A stretch of DNA of 64,000 bases from Eretmocerus hayati (taxonomy: Eukaryota; Arthropoda; Insecta; Hymenoptera; Aphelinidae), in the NCBI GenBank assembly GCA_029851415.1, contig CM056744.1:104875338-104939337 (forward strand), given 5' to 3'. How positions within the stretch are numbered: the first letter of the stretch is position 1; each line of letters opens with the position of its first letter. The notes beneath the pieces were generated by a model. The model made no database searches. It was given only the letters and a program-made list of their open reading frames with translations, and had not been told where the DNA came from. The translations under genes were made by a program, and so were the position numbers. Below are positions 11,661-23,179 of the stretch, one piece after another.

Positions 11661-12071
11661 GTATGCAGATGAAATTTTAATCACAAAAGGAACCGGAGAA
11701 GACAAAGATCGAAATGTTTCTTCAGATCTTTTGAATGACTTGAACTGTGTTTTGGTACCTTAAAAAGAATTTGAGATGTAATCATTTCCATGAAATCTTA
11801 GTGAACGAAACCTTCGAAGAAAGTAGTAAAACAGCACTTTCAGAATCCGAAGGATTTTTTTAGCCCATTTCAGGGCATTGTAACATCTTTTTGAGATCAT
11901 AAAAATTATAAATCTTCATTAGTCAGAATTCTGAATCACCTCATCGACGATCAAATGAATTTTTCAACTCGTGTCGTGTTTGAAACGAAAAATTCGGTAA
12001 AGTTACGTCAACTCGGCGACTAGAAATACAATATGTTTTCTGAATAACTCATGATCATCTTTGTTTTTCAG

Positions 12072-12258
12072 ATCATCTACGGTCCATCAGACACTTGGCA
12101 AGATGAGAATACCAAAGATACCAAAATCACTTCGTCTAGCGAGACTATCCTTCATGGTCTGAAGAAGTTCACCAACTACAGCATGCAGATCCTCGCTTTC
12201 ACCTCGGGTGGTGATGGTGTCAAATCTGCCCCAATTCACTGCCAAACTGAACAAGATG
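12072..12258 (+). CDS. Dscam1: Dscam1 constant exon: FN3-3, second part
   Basis: Starts in phase 0 after tttttcag and ends in phase 1 at gtaagg. It completes FN3-3 with the conserved LHGLKKFTNYSMQILAFTSG and GDGVKSAPIHCQTEQD. Length and phase match the Dscam1 exon that pairs with the preceding half-domain. The next intron (12259-12692) carries nothing I can name. Confidence 0.94.
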
Positions 12259-12692
12259 GTAAGGTTTTAGTTTTTGTTCCCGATAGTTTAATGGAGGATG
12301 ATATCATACTGCAGTGGTGTCAGATCATGCATTCATTTTCCGGCTATTGTAAATTAATGCTAGTCATAACAAGATAGCACTACTTTGTCCTCCAAAAAAT
12401 TTGGAACATGATCACAATAATGTAATATAATGTATATCAGTAAATTCTCAAGATTGGAGAGAAAATATGTATCCGAAACATAGTTGAGTATGGATCTGAT
12501 ATAGAGTAATCGGATTAAACATCAATGATTTCGCCAAAATGTTCTAATCATGAATCAAGACATCTTTTTCCCAAAAAAATGAGAATATTCTGAGGAGTAC
12601 AAAGGCTTTGCAAAAATAGAGCAACCCAATGATAAATGGCCTACTTGATAACTGTCCCAATTCAATTATGACCATCATATTCTGATTTTCAG

Positions 12693-12983
12693 TGCCCGAA
12701 TCACCCACTGCCATCAAAGCACTAGTCATGTCTGCCAACTCAATCCTCGTCTCCTGGAGGCCTCCATCTCAGCCCAACGGTGTGATATCACAGTACACAA
12801 TCTACACAAAAACCAACGATTCGGAACAACCGGTTAGCCAAAAAGTTCAACCCACTGCTGAGTTATCGCATCAGATATCTGAATTGGATGATAAGCATCG
12901 ATACGATTTTTGGGTTACCGCTAGTACTAATATCGGCGAAGGTCTACCCTCAAAAATTGTCAGTCTCACACCTGGATCTAGCG
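12693..12983 (+). CDS. Dscam1: Dscam1 constant exon: FN3-4
   Basis: A whole FN3 domain in one phase 1-1 exon: VPESPTAIKALVMS, core Trp in ILVSWRPPSQPNGVISQY, then the late strand YDFWVTASTNIGEGLPSK. Acceptor gattttcag, donor gtacgt. The following intron (12984-13646, 663 bases) contains no recognisable element. Confidence 0.95.
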
Positions 12984-13646
12984 GTACGTATTCTTGACGC
13001 ATTGAAAATGGATGAGAAGAAAAGTTCAGTCTAAAATACTCCAAGAAATATTTAGTTTCACCATGAAACTTGAAATTCGATGAATCGATCTTCTTTGACG
13101 CAATTTCTCACGTCTAGAAAAAGAAAGACCTCGTGACTATTGAGTAGGTACATGTCTATACTTTTGTTCTGACTTGGCTTCAGTATTCTTCTCCTGAAAT
13201 CTTTGTTCCTATCTGCAAGCCGTTTTCTATTTTGTCCAACCCCGACATTTTTGGTCTTCGCGTGGAATATTGAGTATTTGTAAAAAAAGTTACATAGAAA
13301 ATCTAAAATCATCTGAGATAAATATCTGTCATCATGAGAAGTAAATCATGCATCGATGCAAAGTCTGGCTCTTTACAGGCACGGAAATAATTTTTTTCTG
13401 ACTTCAACAAGGAATAAATATCTTCCGTGCCTCAGAACAGTTCGACAAATGAAGTTTGTGTATAACTAATTTTTTGTATAAGAGAAACTGAATGATATTT
13501 TTTTGTTAAAAACCGGGAGGAAAGTTTTTTTCGGTCCATGGCAAAAACGAGAGTACCCTACCTCGAATATCACTTTCTCATGAATAGTTAGGCACCACTA
13601 AACATTATTGCATATCAAAACCGTACTATTACATTTTGAATTACAG

Positions 13647-13928
13647 TGCCAGCCAAGATCGCTTCGTTCGACGATAAATTTGCTGCCAAATACAAGGAGG
13701 GGGTAAAATTACCATGCCGAGCCGTTGGCATACCTGCACCCGAGGTTATTTGGAAGAAAGCCGGAGTTAAACTTGCCCTTGAAGAACGTCCAGGTAACAA
13801 TTTGCAAAAGTTACCAGATGGTTCGTTGCACATTAAGGAGGTCGATCGTACCGATGCTGGAGAATATTCATGCTACGTCGAAAATTCATTTGGTCACGAT
13901 ACCGTCACACATCAGCTCGTCGTCCATG
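13647..13928 (+). CDS. Dscam1: Dscam1 constant exon: Ig10
   Basis: A single phase 1-1 exon for the Ig domain that lies between FN3-4 and FN3-5, a hallmark of the Dscam 9 Ig-4 FN3-1 Ig-2 FN3 plan. It starts VPAKIASFDDKFAA, has the first Cys in VKLPCRAVG, Trp in VIWKKAG, and the second Cys in GEYSCYVENSFG. Acceptor gaattacag, donor gtaattt. Only 78 bases separate it from the next exon. Confidence 0.95.
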
Positions 13929-14006
13929 GTAATTTATGTCATACAAAAAATTATCATTCAATCGACTAGGCCATATTGAATCTGATTACTGACTTGTGAT
14001 TTTTAG

Positions 14007-14238
14007 CTCCACCTCATTCACCTCAACTAACGTTGACTGCCACTACAACCAATTCTTTAACGATGAAATTGCGTCCGCATCCGACTGATACGGCTCCAAT
14101 TCATGGATACACCATCTATTATAAGCCAGAATTTGGAGAAATGGAAACTGTTCAAATAAGTTCAACAGCATCTAAGTATACGCTGGAAAATTTATTCTGC
14201 GGATCGAAATATCACTTATACGTTAAAGCTTACAACGC
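14007..14238 (+). CDS. Dscam1: Dscam1 constant exon: FN3-5, most of domain
   Basis: Enters in phase 1 and leaves in phase 2 at a gtaagt donor. The product reads through LTATTTNSLTMKLRPHPTDT, PIHGYTIYYKPEFGEME and LFCGSKYHLYVKAYNA. In place of the usual Trp of an FN3 B strand it has Leu (MKLRP), as in other arthropod Dscam1 proteins as far as I recall, so this is not damage. Confidence 0.94.
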
Positions 14239-14322
14239 GTAAGTTTATCTCGAGATGATTTCCGAAAATATTGGAATTTTTTGTTGCAAATTTTCTCTAA
14301 TAAATTTCTATGATTCATGCAG

Positions 14323-14499
14323 AATTGGAGAGGGTGACCAGTCGGATACTCTGTATCCACGCACAAAAGGAGCCAAACCAATCATACCTGAAGCAACTCG
14401 ATTTATTGAGGTGTCTACTGAGAGTATTACTCTGCATCTGCATACTTGGTCAGATGGTGGATGTCCAATGCTTTACTTTGTCGTTGAGCAAAAGAAAAA
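14323..14499 (+). CDS. Dscam1: Dscam1 constant exon: FN3-5 end, FN3-6 start
   Basis: Phase 2 at both ends, after an 84-base intron. It finishes FN3-5 with IGEGDQSDTLYPRTKGAKP and opens FN3-6 with ATRFIEVSTESITLHLHTW and GGCPMLYFVVEQKKK. The FN3-6 junction is interrupted by a 645-base intron (14500-15144) that holds only AT-rich sequence. Confidence 0.94.
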
Positions 14500-15144
14500 G
14501 TAAGATTAAATTTCAAAATAGCCCAAAATCTTGAGGATTATGTTCGAAGTTCGAGCTCGAAGAGTGATTATATTTTTATCTGAGACTGTTTTCAATTCAC
14601 GTAATTGTCACATCCAGCACATTCAGATTGTATGAGAACGGAAAATTTTTTCCTTCCTCTTTATGATGATGCCTTCGAAATTTGTCTCTAGAAAATGGAA
14701 AATCATTTTGCAATGTTCGTACTTGTCATGATGAGAATTTGATAGGAAATATACAATGAAAAAAGGGAATTTTGAGGAGTTCATCCTCCTATCTTCATGA
14801 AAATATTTCAATGAGCAACTTAGACGACATCGAGCTAGAGAATTCTTACCTATTTTAATCGTGAAATCAGTCATAGCCTATTTTTTGTCAAAAGTCTATG
14901 ATGCATTTTGAAGAATTGTGTATCAAATACTGCAGTCTATCACTTACTAAGAACTGAAAATTTTCACATGCCTCAGGTAACTAATCAGATGACGAAGTAT
15001 TACAAATATTTTGCAAAATAATGTATCACCCTGTAAGCTCGTCGGAGGATCAAAACATTCATTCTACTCGAAAATCTGTCGATTATAAAAATACTCATTA
15101 ACCCACTCAAGAATACATAATTCTGACTCTTGCTTTCATTACAG

Positions 15145-15311
15145 GCACCAACAAGAATGGAACCAAGTTTCAAATAATGTCAAACCTGGTGGAAACTTTG
15201 TCGTAATGAACCTAGATCCAGCAACGTGGTACCATCTACGAGTTACAGCTCACAATAACGCTGGTTTTACAGTGGCCGAATACGAATTTGCCACACTTAC
15301 TGTTACGGGAG
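15145..15311 (+). CDS. Dscam1: Dscam1 constant exon: FN3-6, second part
   Basis: Enters in phase 2 and ends in phase 1 at gtcagt. It encodes the end of the last fibronectin domain: NVKPGGNFVVMNLDPATWY, then HLRVTAHNNAGFTVAEYEF and ATLTVTG. The next codon is completed by either of two alternative downstream exons, so this is the constant 5' partner for the transmembrane choice. Confidence 0.95.
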
Positions 15312-15532
15312 GTCAGTATTATCCTATCAACACTTCATACTCTCGAAAAGAAAAAAAAAAGTTTCAAATTCGAAATTTCGCAAGGTCGGCGTCAATGGTG
15401 GCAGTTATCACGTCCCTCATTCGAACAATCCCCAATCTTTACCGAATAATATTTCACAACGCGGTCCTACAACAACAAAAAATTAAAGAAAAACAAAAAG
15501 AGTTAAAAAAAAAATCGTTGACTCTGTTTTAG

Positions 15533-15715
15533 GCACCATTGCGCCGGCCCGCGAACTCTCGGACATATATGCCGGTGACATCAGCGGTGACACCATTAAG
15601 ATGTTTATGGCAAATTTGAATCTGGTTGTGCCTGTTGTTGCTGCCGTTCTTGTCATTATTGTTGCCATGATTGTTATCTGCGTCCTCAAGGGCAAGGATC
15701 ACGATGACGAAAAAG
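15533..15715 (+). CDS. Dscam1: Dscam1 alternative transmembrane exon, variant 1
   Basis: Phase 1-1 exon of 183 bases, acceptor gttttag, donor gtgtgt. It gives a short juxtamembrane segment (GTIAPARELSDIYAGDISGD), then a hydrophobic helix of about 23 residues (LVVPVVAAVLVIIVAMIVIC) and a charged stop-transfer end (LKGKDHDDEK). The start GTIAP and the segment NLNLVVPVVAA are close to one Drosophila Dscam1 membrane exon. Only 56 bases separate it from variant 2, very short for an intron, which would favour mutually exclusive use. Confidence 0.93.
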
Positions 15716-15771
15716 GTGTGTAATTCTTCCTTTCTACTAAAATATCTGCATTTTTTTTAAATTTGATACAG

Positions 15772-16035
15772 CTACGATCGCAACGCCTATATTGAGTGGT
15801 GGATCTGGTGATTACGAAAGAGATTTTGGACACGATACCGATGTCAGGAGATATCTTCCTTGGCTTCCACTTTGGTTGGACATCAATGTGATTGTTCCGG
15901 TTGGAGCTACAGTTGTCGTCATCATTGTTGGCATCGTTGTGATTTGCGTTGCTTTGTCAAGAAAATCTGGTGGACCTGAACAGACTAGGCTCCGTGGAAT
16001 CTCATCTTCCGATGAGAAATATTACGAAGGCCAAT
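15772..16035 (+). CDS. Dscam1: Dscam1 alternative transmembrane exon, variant 2
   Basis: Phase 1-1 exon of 264 bases. It encodes an acidic juxtamembrane stretch (SGDYERDFGHDTDVRRYLPW), a membrane helix (VIVPVGATVVVIIVGIVVIC) and a longer cytosolic lead (ALSRKSGGPEQTRLRGISSS, then DEKYYEGQ). Joined to the exon at 16228 it keeps frame, giving a Tyr at the junction. In Drosophila the two membrane exons direct Dscam1 to different neuronal compartments; whether that holds here is inference. The donor used (T then gtacac at 16036) is weaker than its neighbours. Confidence 0.9.
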
Positions 16036-16227
16036 GTACACACCCTAAAAATCTTCTTTATACCAAAATTGAATCTTGCATTTACCAAAATATTTTAACA
16101 TATTTTTTTCAAATATTTCTCATCAGTTTATCAATTATTTGGGATTTTAAAAATTACTCATCAAGAACTACTTCTGTTCTTCGATCTAGAATGAAATAAT
16201 GGAAAAATTCCATGAAATTTTTTGCAG

Positions 16228-16395
16228 ATGACGTTGTATACCAGCAAACTGGAGTAGTTGGTGCTACATTGGATAAGAGAAGACCTGATTTACGAGACGA
16301 ATTAGGCTACATTGCACCACCAAACCGTAAATTACCACCAGTGCCCGGATCAAATTATAACACTTGCGATCGTATCAAACGAGGGACAGTAATAA
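16228..16395 (+). CDS. Dscam1: Dscam1 cytoplasmic exon, first constant tail exon
   Basis: Starts AT GAC after tttttgcag and ends at the strong donor gtaagt, phase 1-1. Product: DDVVYQQTGVVGATLDKRRP, DLRDELGYIAPPNRKLPPVP and GSNYNTCDRIKRGTVI. It contains a PxxP-type motif (RKLPPVP) and Tyr residues that are candidate adaptor sites; in flies the tail binds the SH2/SH3 adaptor Dock. An earlier in-frame gtaata donor seven bases upstream is possible, but only the one chosen preserves frame with the next exon. Confidence 0.94.
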
Positions 16396-17346
16396 GTAAG
16401 TTCACTCTCTTTGATTTTTGACGTAAGCAGATTTTTGAGCGTACGTAACGTCCTGTATCAGCATGAATTCTCAATCAGACCCCAAATATACCAATCGTTA
16501 AGGCTTGTCCTTACACTTGGGGCGAGTATTGTCGTTGATTTGTAATTTAATTCATTCATATCAATTTTTTTCTGCTATTTTTCAACACATGGTTCTGTGT
16601 ATTGAGATGAAATTGTGATACCCCTGATATTCTATCGTTATTGTACAGCCCTCATTGTATTCGAATACTTAATTTTGTGCAAATTCTGTCACGTGTATGT
16701 GAGGTGAAAGTCTTGGTTTTCATTTGAGTGAGTGTTATCAAAAAGCAAGCACTTCAATGGGCTGCTATACTTTGCTTGATCTGTGTCAAGTAGAAGAATT
16801 TCGGATATTCTTAATTCAGGCATGTTTTTTTCATGTTGACTTCCCGTTACTCATGATTTTGAATCTTCACCAGCATTCGTTGTGTTAGAAAAATCAAGTT
16901 GAACACGTAATTAATCCCACAGTTCATGAAAAAAAAATCAGATACCTGTTGCTCATAATTGCTTGCCTTCCGCTAGTTAATAGGAATATACCAAGTGTTT
17001 GATATAGACGAAGGCAGCCACTCAAAATTGAATATCAATTGGCACAAAAGACTCGTATGATACATAAAAATGTTTCAAAAATGAAGAACATACATAAGTC
17101 AAAATTTGGACTTTCAAAAGTAAGAGTGCAAAACGGACTGCAAAAACACTTTGTCTATTTGAATAATATGCATTGGACACATACTTTAATAGCACATTAC
17201 CACCTTTATAGAGCAAGTTTGCTCTTGCTAGCAAGTCAATTTTTCGCATCAATCTATCTTGCACACAAAGTCACGTTCACAAATCTAGATTTTTTATAAT
17301 TAGGCTAGTGCCTTGTAGAACAAAGTTTGTAGCTCGTTTTTAACAG

Positions 17347-17487
17347 GCAGGAATGGTTCGGTAAGAAGTTACCACGCCACGTGGGATCCGAGGCGGCATA
17401 TGTACGAGGAATTGAGTCACTATCCACCAAATAGGAGATGTCCACCGCCACCACCGCACGCGAGTTCCGATCAGTTATCGCATCGAG
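17347..17487 (+). CDS. Dscam1: Dscam1 cytoplasmic exon with polyproline run
   Basis: Phase 1-1; acceptor tttttaacag, donor gtttgt. Product: RNGSVRSYHATWDPRRHMYE then ELSHYPPNRRCPPPPPHASS. The TWDPRR core and YEEL motif are conserved in Dscam1 tails, and the five-Pro run could bind SH3 or WW domains. The 16396-17346 intron upstream has no recognisable feature. Confidence 0.93.
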
Positions 17488-17723
17488 GTTTGTACGAAAA
17501 AATTTTCTCAGAAGGAGACAAAAAACGTAAAGGTGTTCTTGGTGAGCTGTAGAGACTGTGTTGTTCCTTACAAGTTGGAAGAAAAATTTAGATTTTTGTA
17601 TTGAAGTTCTTTCGAGACAAGGAAAATGTTGGTCTTCCTCCATTTACAACAGCTGGCAATGACTGAAATCAGGAGGAGGATGAGAAAGTTCATAGATCAA
17701 ATATTTTTCATTACTTTCATCTA

Positions 17724-18534
17724 CAGGGTATCCGAAATGTAAGTACCTCCAACCCTTTTGTTCAGGAACTGTTGGAAATTGCAAAGAACCACGGAACATA
17801 TATTCATTTTCTATTAGGAAGACATCCGATGGTGATCCTGTTTCTGACCTTGAATGTCATTTTCAAGGTCATTTGGAGGTTATCTCGATTTTTTCGTATG
17901 AAAACGCCTATTTTTGACCTCAGATTCTGGGAGGACGTGAGAAATCATGGAATTTTAGCATGGAACATTCTTTGATCCAAATTGACCTTGGCGAGATGAA
18001 TGGAGGTCAGTACGGGTTGACCATAATCGCTGTGGTTCGTCTCATCATTTTTTATGTTCTTTCAGAATTCGAGGTCAAAAGTAGGTGTGTCCATTTGAAA
18101 AATCGAGTTGACCTTCAAGTGCCCTTGAAATTGAGCTGCAAGGTCAAGATTAATGTTACTAGCTTATTCCCGCCATGATCATGAACAAGTTCGATCGAAA
18201 AAATTCCCGATAAAATGCTTACTCCCGGAGCTACAGAGAATATCGTCAACCCGTATTGACCTCCATTTATCTCGCCAAGGTCAAGTAGGATCAAAAAATA
18301 TTTAATACAAAAGTTCCATAATTTTTCACGTCCCTCCAGAATCCGAGGTCAAAAGTATATGCTTTCATTCGAAAAAATCTATTTGACCTTGAGAATGATC
18401 TCCAAGGCCAAAAACAAGGTGACTACCGGATGTTTCTCTCAACACAAGAAGATACATGTTCCGGAGTTTTATGCAATTTTCAATCGTATCTGAAAGAACG
18501 GGGGCGGTGGGGGGCTAACTTTTCGGACACCCTG
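17724..18534. mobile_element. Palindromic MITE with TA target duplication
   Basis: Terminal inverted repeats cagggtatccgaaa and its mirror tttcggacaccctg are bounded on both sides by TA, the duplication expected for the Tc1/mariner group. The interior has a second inverted pair, ccttggcgagatgaatgg (about 17988) against the reverse complement near 18260, and several copies of an 'aaggtca' word. No transposase frame. It lies in the 17488-20129 Dscam1 intron, otherwise featureless. Confidence 0.8.
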
Positions 18535-20129
18535 TATATGGTTCTCGAAGTGAAATTTCGTAATCATGGTGTGAAAACTATATTGAATTTACGAGCATCT
18601 TCTAGACTATTTCGAGAGTTTCTCAACAATAGACTTAGCCAGTTCAAGGACTGATTGAAGTTATTCATTCTATTTACACGGAGTTTCAAGAAAGTTCAAA
18701 ATCACTCCCTCGAATCTTAAAGGATAAGAAAAGTTGATGTCCGTGCAAAGTATGAACTCTAGCAATTTCTGAGTCGATTAATCACAGACATATTGTCGAA
18801 TTTGTGCTCCCAAGCCTTCGTCATTCAATTTGTTCCTTCTTTGTCTACCTCTATCTTTGTCTCTAACTCGTACGCATAACATGGAGTGAGCTATTCCTCA
18901 ATAGCCGGAGATATTCTTGTGGAATCAACTTGTATACCAACGTAAGTTGTTCGCATCCGAAGCAAGTAAAATCTTCTTTTTTCACATGCTTGCACTAAAT
19001 TGCATGATTGTATTTACATGTCGCACGCTTGTTTCATACTTCATTTTCTCAATTATTGCACTTAAATATGAGTTTGGAAATTGTTTTATTAATAAAAGTG
19101 AGTTCATGGCATTGTTGTGCCATCAAAGATCGAATCAAGACTGGATTGTGTGGGGAAAATTCATCATGAACCCTTAATAATATCCCAGACTGTGTGGCTC
19201 ATCATGTTGTTAATGAGACTTTACGAGTAAATCACGATCGGCTAATTTCTAGTTTCAAGTTACAAAATATCTCACTCTGCAACATTTCCCAATATAAGTA
19301 TCAGCATGGCCCAAGAGATGTTCAATAATTCTTCCATTCATTGTTAGAATAGTGGCAAAGATGACATGAAATTTTCAAGAATTTGATTGCAATAGTTCTA
19401 ATATGATAAAAAAAGAGAAGAAATTACTGCCAGTTTCCAGAAGGTTGACATCCATTTGTGCAATTTTTGGTCATTCTCAAATGTATTTCATAATGGATCA
19501 AATTCTTGCCTTCTAATCGTTTTATTTGTTGAATTTCTCCTCGTAAATATGAAATACGACCACATGGCAAAAAGGACCCAGTCTACCTAGAATGGCTCTG
19601 ATAATCGATTTTATCAGATGTTCTTACGATGAACTAATCCTATCGAAGAATAAATTTTATCGACATGGTGTTCAAAAACCTCTCGACTAGACTCAAGGTC
19701 ACTTCTACTCGTCCCTTCCAGCACGGGCCCTATCTCGGTACACGGGACAATTTTCCTTTTCTTCTCAAATGTTTTTAGGGTCAAAATCAAGTGAAAATAC
19801 GCTTAATTGCGGAAGTTTTGGAAATTTTCGATATTTATCTCTACTAAACGGGCAGAAGAAGATATCGGAATGATATTTGTGGGATTTGAATTTTCAAAGG
19901 CTCTTTTCTAAACTCTTCCAGATTTTTCCGAAAATGTAAATATAACAAAGTTATAGCCAACTTATCTTTACCCTGTATGTCCCTAATTATTAACATTTTC
20001 CACGAAGAAGATGATTTGAAATTTCCTCGTGACAAGATTTGAGAATAATCATAAAATATACAAAAGTGAATCAAAAATTGATGACAAACTTGACTAACGA
20101 TCACGTTAAAACTCCTGACGGCGACGCAG

Positions 20130-20323
20130 GTATGGAGGATGAAATCTGCCCATATGCAACTTTCCATCTTTTGGGTTTCCGTGAGGAAATGGATCCAAGC
20201 AAAGCAATGCAATTCCAAACATTTCCACATCCGGCAAACGGACATTCAGGAACTATGGGACCAGCAGTTGGACATCCAACCAATACATCTTCAGCTCACA
20301 GTAGATCTGGATCGCAATCCATG
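20130..20323 (+). CDS. Dscam1: Dscam1 cytoplasmic exon
   Basis: Enters in phase 1 after gcgacgcag and ends in phase 0 at gtatgt. Product: MEDEICPYATFHLLGFREEM, DPSKAMQFQTFPHPANGHSG, and finally SAHSRSGSQSM. The first block is among the most conserved parts of the Dscam1 tail. A frame stays open upstream of the acceptor for about 90 bases, but it contains no conserved residues, so I kept the AG-defined start. Confidence 0.93.
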
Positions 20324-21406
20324 GTATGTCTTTACAAAACTTATCTGTTACTGTATTCAGTAACTATTTCCCATCCTCGCGTTGGATTTGTCTATATATA
20401 CATATATAGTATCAATGGCTTTAGAAGATGGCAACTTTGCCAAGTGTGTGTGAGTGAGGCAGAAGTTTGTTTGTAAGTTGCGTGGGAGGAAGTTTTGCCA
20501 AGTTGATGGATGAATAAGACTTGTGTAGCAAGCTCTCGGGCAGCGGTAGACAAAATCTCGTTGCAATTTGACTTACTCACCGCAACTTTGTGTATCAGAC
20601 TTCTCTTGTTTAGGTTGTGTTCAAGAGATCAAGTTGGATTTGAGTGTAATTTTTCACTTGAAGGATAGTTTGTTTCCTCTGTTTTATGTCTGAGACGTTG
20701 CTCATTTGTCATCTTGTTGAGTTTGAGTTTGGGGAAGTATGGTGGGTTTGGGAGTTGGTTAAAGTAATTGGGTATAAAAGATTCTTGCAGATTCTAGTGT
20801 AAATCTTCCGAATCAGTAAAAATTCTTATTCTTTCTGGGTGTATGTCGAGGTGTACGTCATATCAATCTTCCTGAAGAAATCAAGATTGAGTGAAAATTC
20901 AGTTGAATATTTGAGCTGAATGTTGAGTATTGAGATAAGTTGAAAAAGTTTGCTTTCGTTCAATCTTCATTCTATTCCTGGAGGCGTTGGAAGGATTGCC
21001 TCCGTTTGTTTTCGTTACACGTTTCCTGTTTTGCCACACCGGGATAGCAAGCTTTCCTCCGTCCCATACATTTCTGCAGATTTTTGACTTGTTTCGTAGA
21101 ATTCACCACAATTTTTATGGTGTCAGCTTTACATTACATCTTCAGTAGGTATCGGAAACACCAATGGATTTCCTATCAAGATGCGATGAACGATTTTCAA
21201 TAAAGAATTTTTCTTCCTCAGGTTATTAATTTTGAGCCTTGTCATAGACATTTTCCACGATTTCTTGAACACAGCCTGGTGACATCTTCATAAATCATTA
21301 TTTTACGCCAAGAGCTATGCCATCTTTGCTTTAATAGATGAAGAAATAATCAATGATACTCCTAAAATCACTATGATGAAATTAAAAAATATTCCTTCCA
21401 TTCCAG

Positions 21407-21752
21407 CCACGACAAAACGGTGGAAGGTATTCACGGGTACCTTCACAAGGTGGCAATACTAACGTTTTTGCACCTGAATATGACGATCCAGCAAACTGTG
21501 GCCCTGAAGAGGACCCATATGGTTCTCAATACGGCCAATATGGTGCACCATATGATCATTATGGATCAAGAGGATCTGTTGGACGTCGATCCGTTGGTTC
21601 ACTTCGCAATTTGCCAGTCTCGAATTCTCCTGAACCTCCACCACCACCACCCCGTAATCATGACCAGTCAAATTCGAGCTTCAACGATTCTAAGGACAGC
21701 ACCGATGTCAACGACCAGGATGACCGTGATCAACTCATACGTAACTATGGAG
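21407..21752 (+). CDS. Dscam1: Dscam1 cytoplasmic exon, Tyr/Gly-rich and polyproline
   Basis: Phase 0 to phase 1; acceptor attccag, donor gtaagt. Product runs from PRQNGGRYSRVPSQGG through APEYDDPANCGPEEDPYGSQ, YGQYGAPYDHYGSRGSVGRR, and PEPPPPPPRNHDQSNSSFND to a D-rich end. EYDDPANC and the PPPPPPRNHD segment are Dscam1 signatures. The repeated Tyr motifs and the six-Pro run are candidate signalling sites. Introns on either side (20324-21406 and 21753-22865) show nothing further. Confidence 0.94.
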
Positions 21753-22865
21753 GTAAGTCGTCCTCATCCTCATAATCGAAGCTTGTTTGAACTCATTCCC
21801 GGCGCAGCGTATGCGAGATTTGACAATCTTTCGGGTATGCGATGAAATTTTTTTTTGAAATACCAAAATCCGCCATCGATTTTAGGATTTTTCTCATAAC
21901 TCATTTGATCGACATCGAGTCACCGGTTGGTCTATTGTGGCTGACTATTCAGACGGATGATCACTTATTCGGACACGATTCTCTTATGAAAAGAGTACCT
22001 ATCTATTTAGTATGAAACGAATAATCTATTCGGTTTGATTTGGTTCTATACTAGAAGTTTTGAGATTATTCGACAATTTCGGATATTTACTTTTTTCGGA
22101 TTTTTTTTCGGGTAGCTATTGAAACCTCATAGGATGATTTTCTTACAAGAAATTCTCCCAGATGCAGTGCAGTTTCATAAGTCATTTTGGTTCGCGAAAA
22201 ATTTAAAGAAAAACCGTTTTTGATTAACCCCGTCATGATTTTTCGTCATGCTATGATGATACCAAATGAAAATTGATGAATGAAATATTCAGCGTCTTGC
22301 AGCATCTAGCGATTTTGCACTTTGAGGACTATATAGTTGTCTCACAAAATCTGTTTCTGTCTTACGCAATTGACATGCACCATTTTTACTAGCATGTTCA
22401 CTTTCGCATTTCTGTATTTTATTTTGAATTATGGATATTACCTCATAACTTTTAGATATCTTCAACCCACGAATACACATGGTAGTTTTTTCGCTTACTT
22501 TTGAGAATATTCCCGTATGACGTTTAGTTCCCTATCAGATAGGCATGTTGACATATTGTTGGTCCTTATAAATGTGCCGAGTGAATGTCAAATTTCGAAT
22601 TGATGTCAGTTACTTGTTCTCCAGCTTGATTACTCTACTTTCTCTTTCTCTAAAATTTGAATTTTTTTCATACTCTGCGTCATTTCATTTGTACCCAATT
22701 ATAGCTTTTACTACATGTTGGGATGTCAATGCATGCATGATGGTATCAGAAATAACAATTTAATATTTCAGGATACAAACGAGTCTAAATTGATTCGTTC
22801 TATTGCATGTAAAGTGTTGTAGTAGTTGTGCTGTGCCAATTGGTTTGTGATTTTTATAATTACAG

Positions 22866-22923
22866 TGAATTCTCATGGCAAGGATGCAAAGGCCGTCGAG
22901 GAGATGCGTAAACTCATTGAGAG
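22866..22923 (+). CDS. Dscam1: Dscam1 small cytoplasmic exon
   Basis: Only 58 bases, phase 1 to phase 2; acceptor aattacag, donor gttagt. It reads VNSHGKDAKAVEEMRKLIE and half an Arg codon. EEMRKLIER is conserved in insect Dscam1, which is the main support for so short an exon, together with exact phase fit on both sides. Confidence 0.88.
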
Positions 22924-23179
22924 GTTAGTACATAACTTGTGCTAACGAATCAACGAGATTCGCGTTTTTGGAAATTTTTTAACGAGAATATTTATAAATA
23001 AAGATTGTCTAATTCAAAAATCACGTCATGTTATAATCGATTAGAGATTGAAATAATTCTGAGCTCTAATTCTTCAATTACATGAAGAGCGCGTTAGGCT
23101 TTTTTTCTAATTCTCATCAAGGCTCACAACTGAGCCTCCATGAAAATAAGAAAATTGCTTTCATATGAGGAATTTTTTT

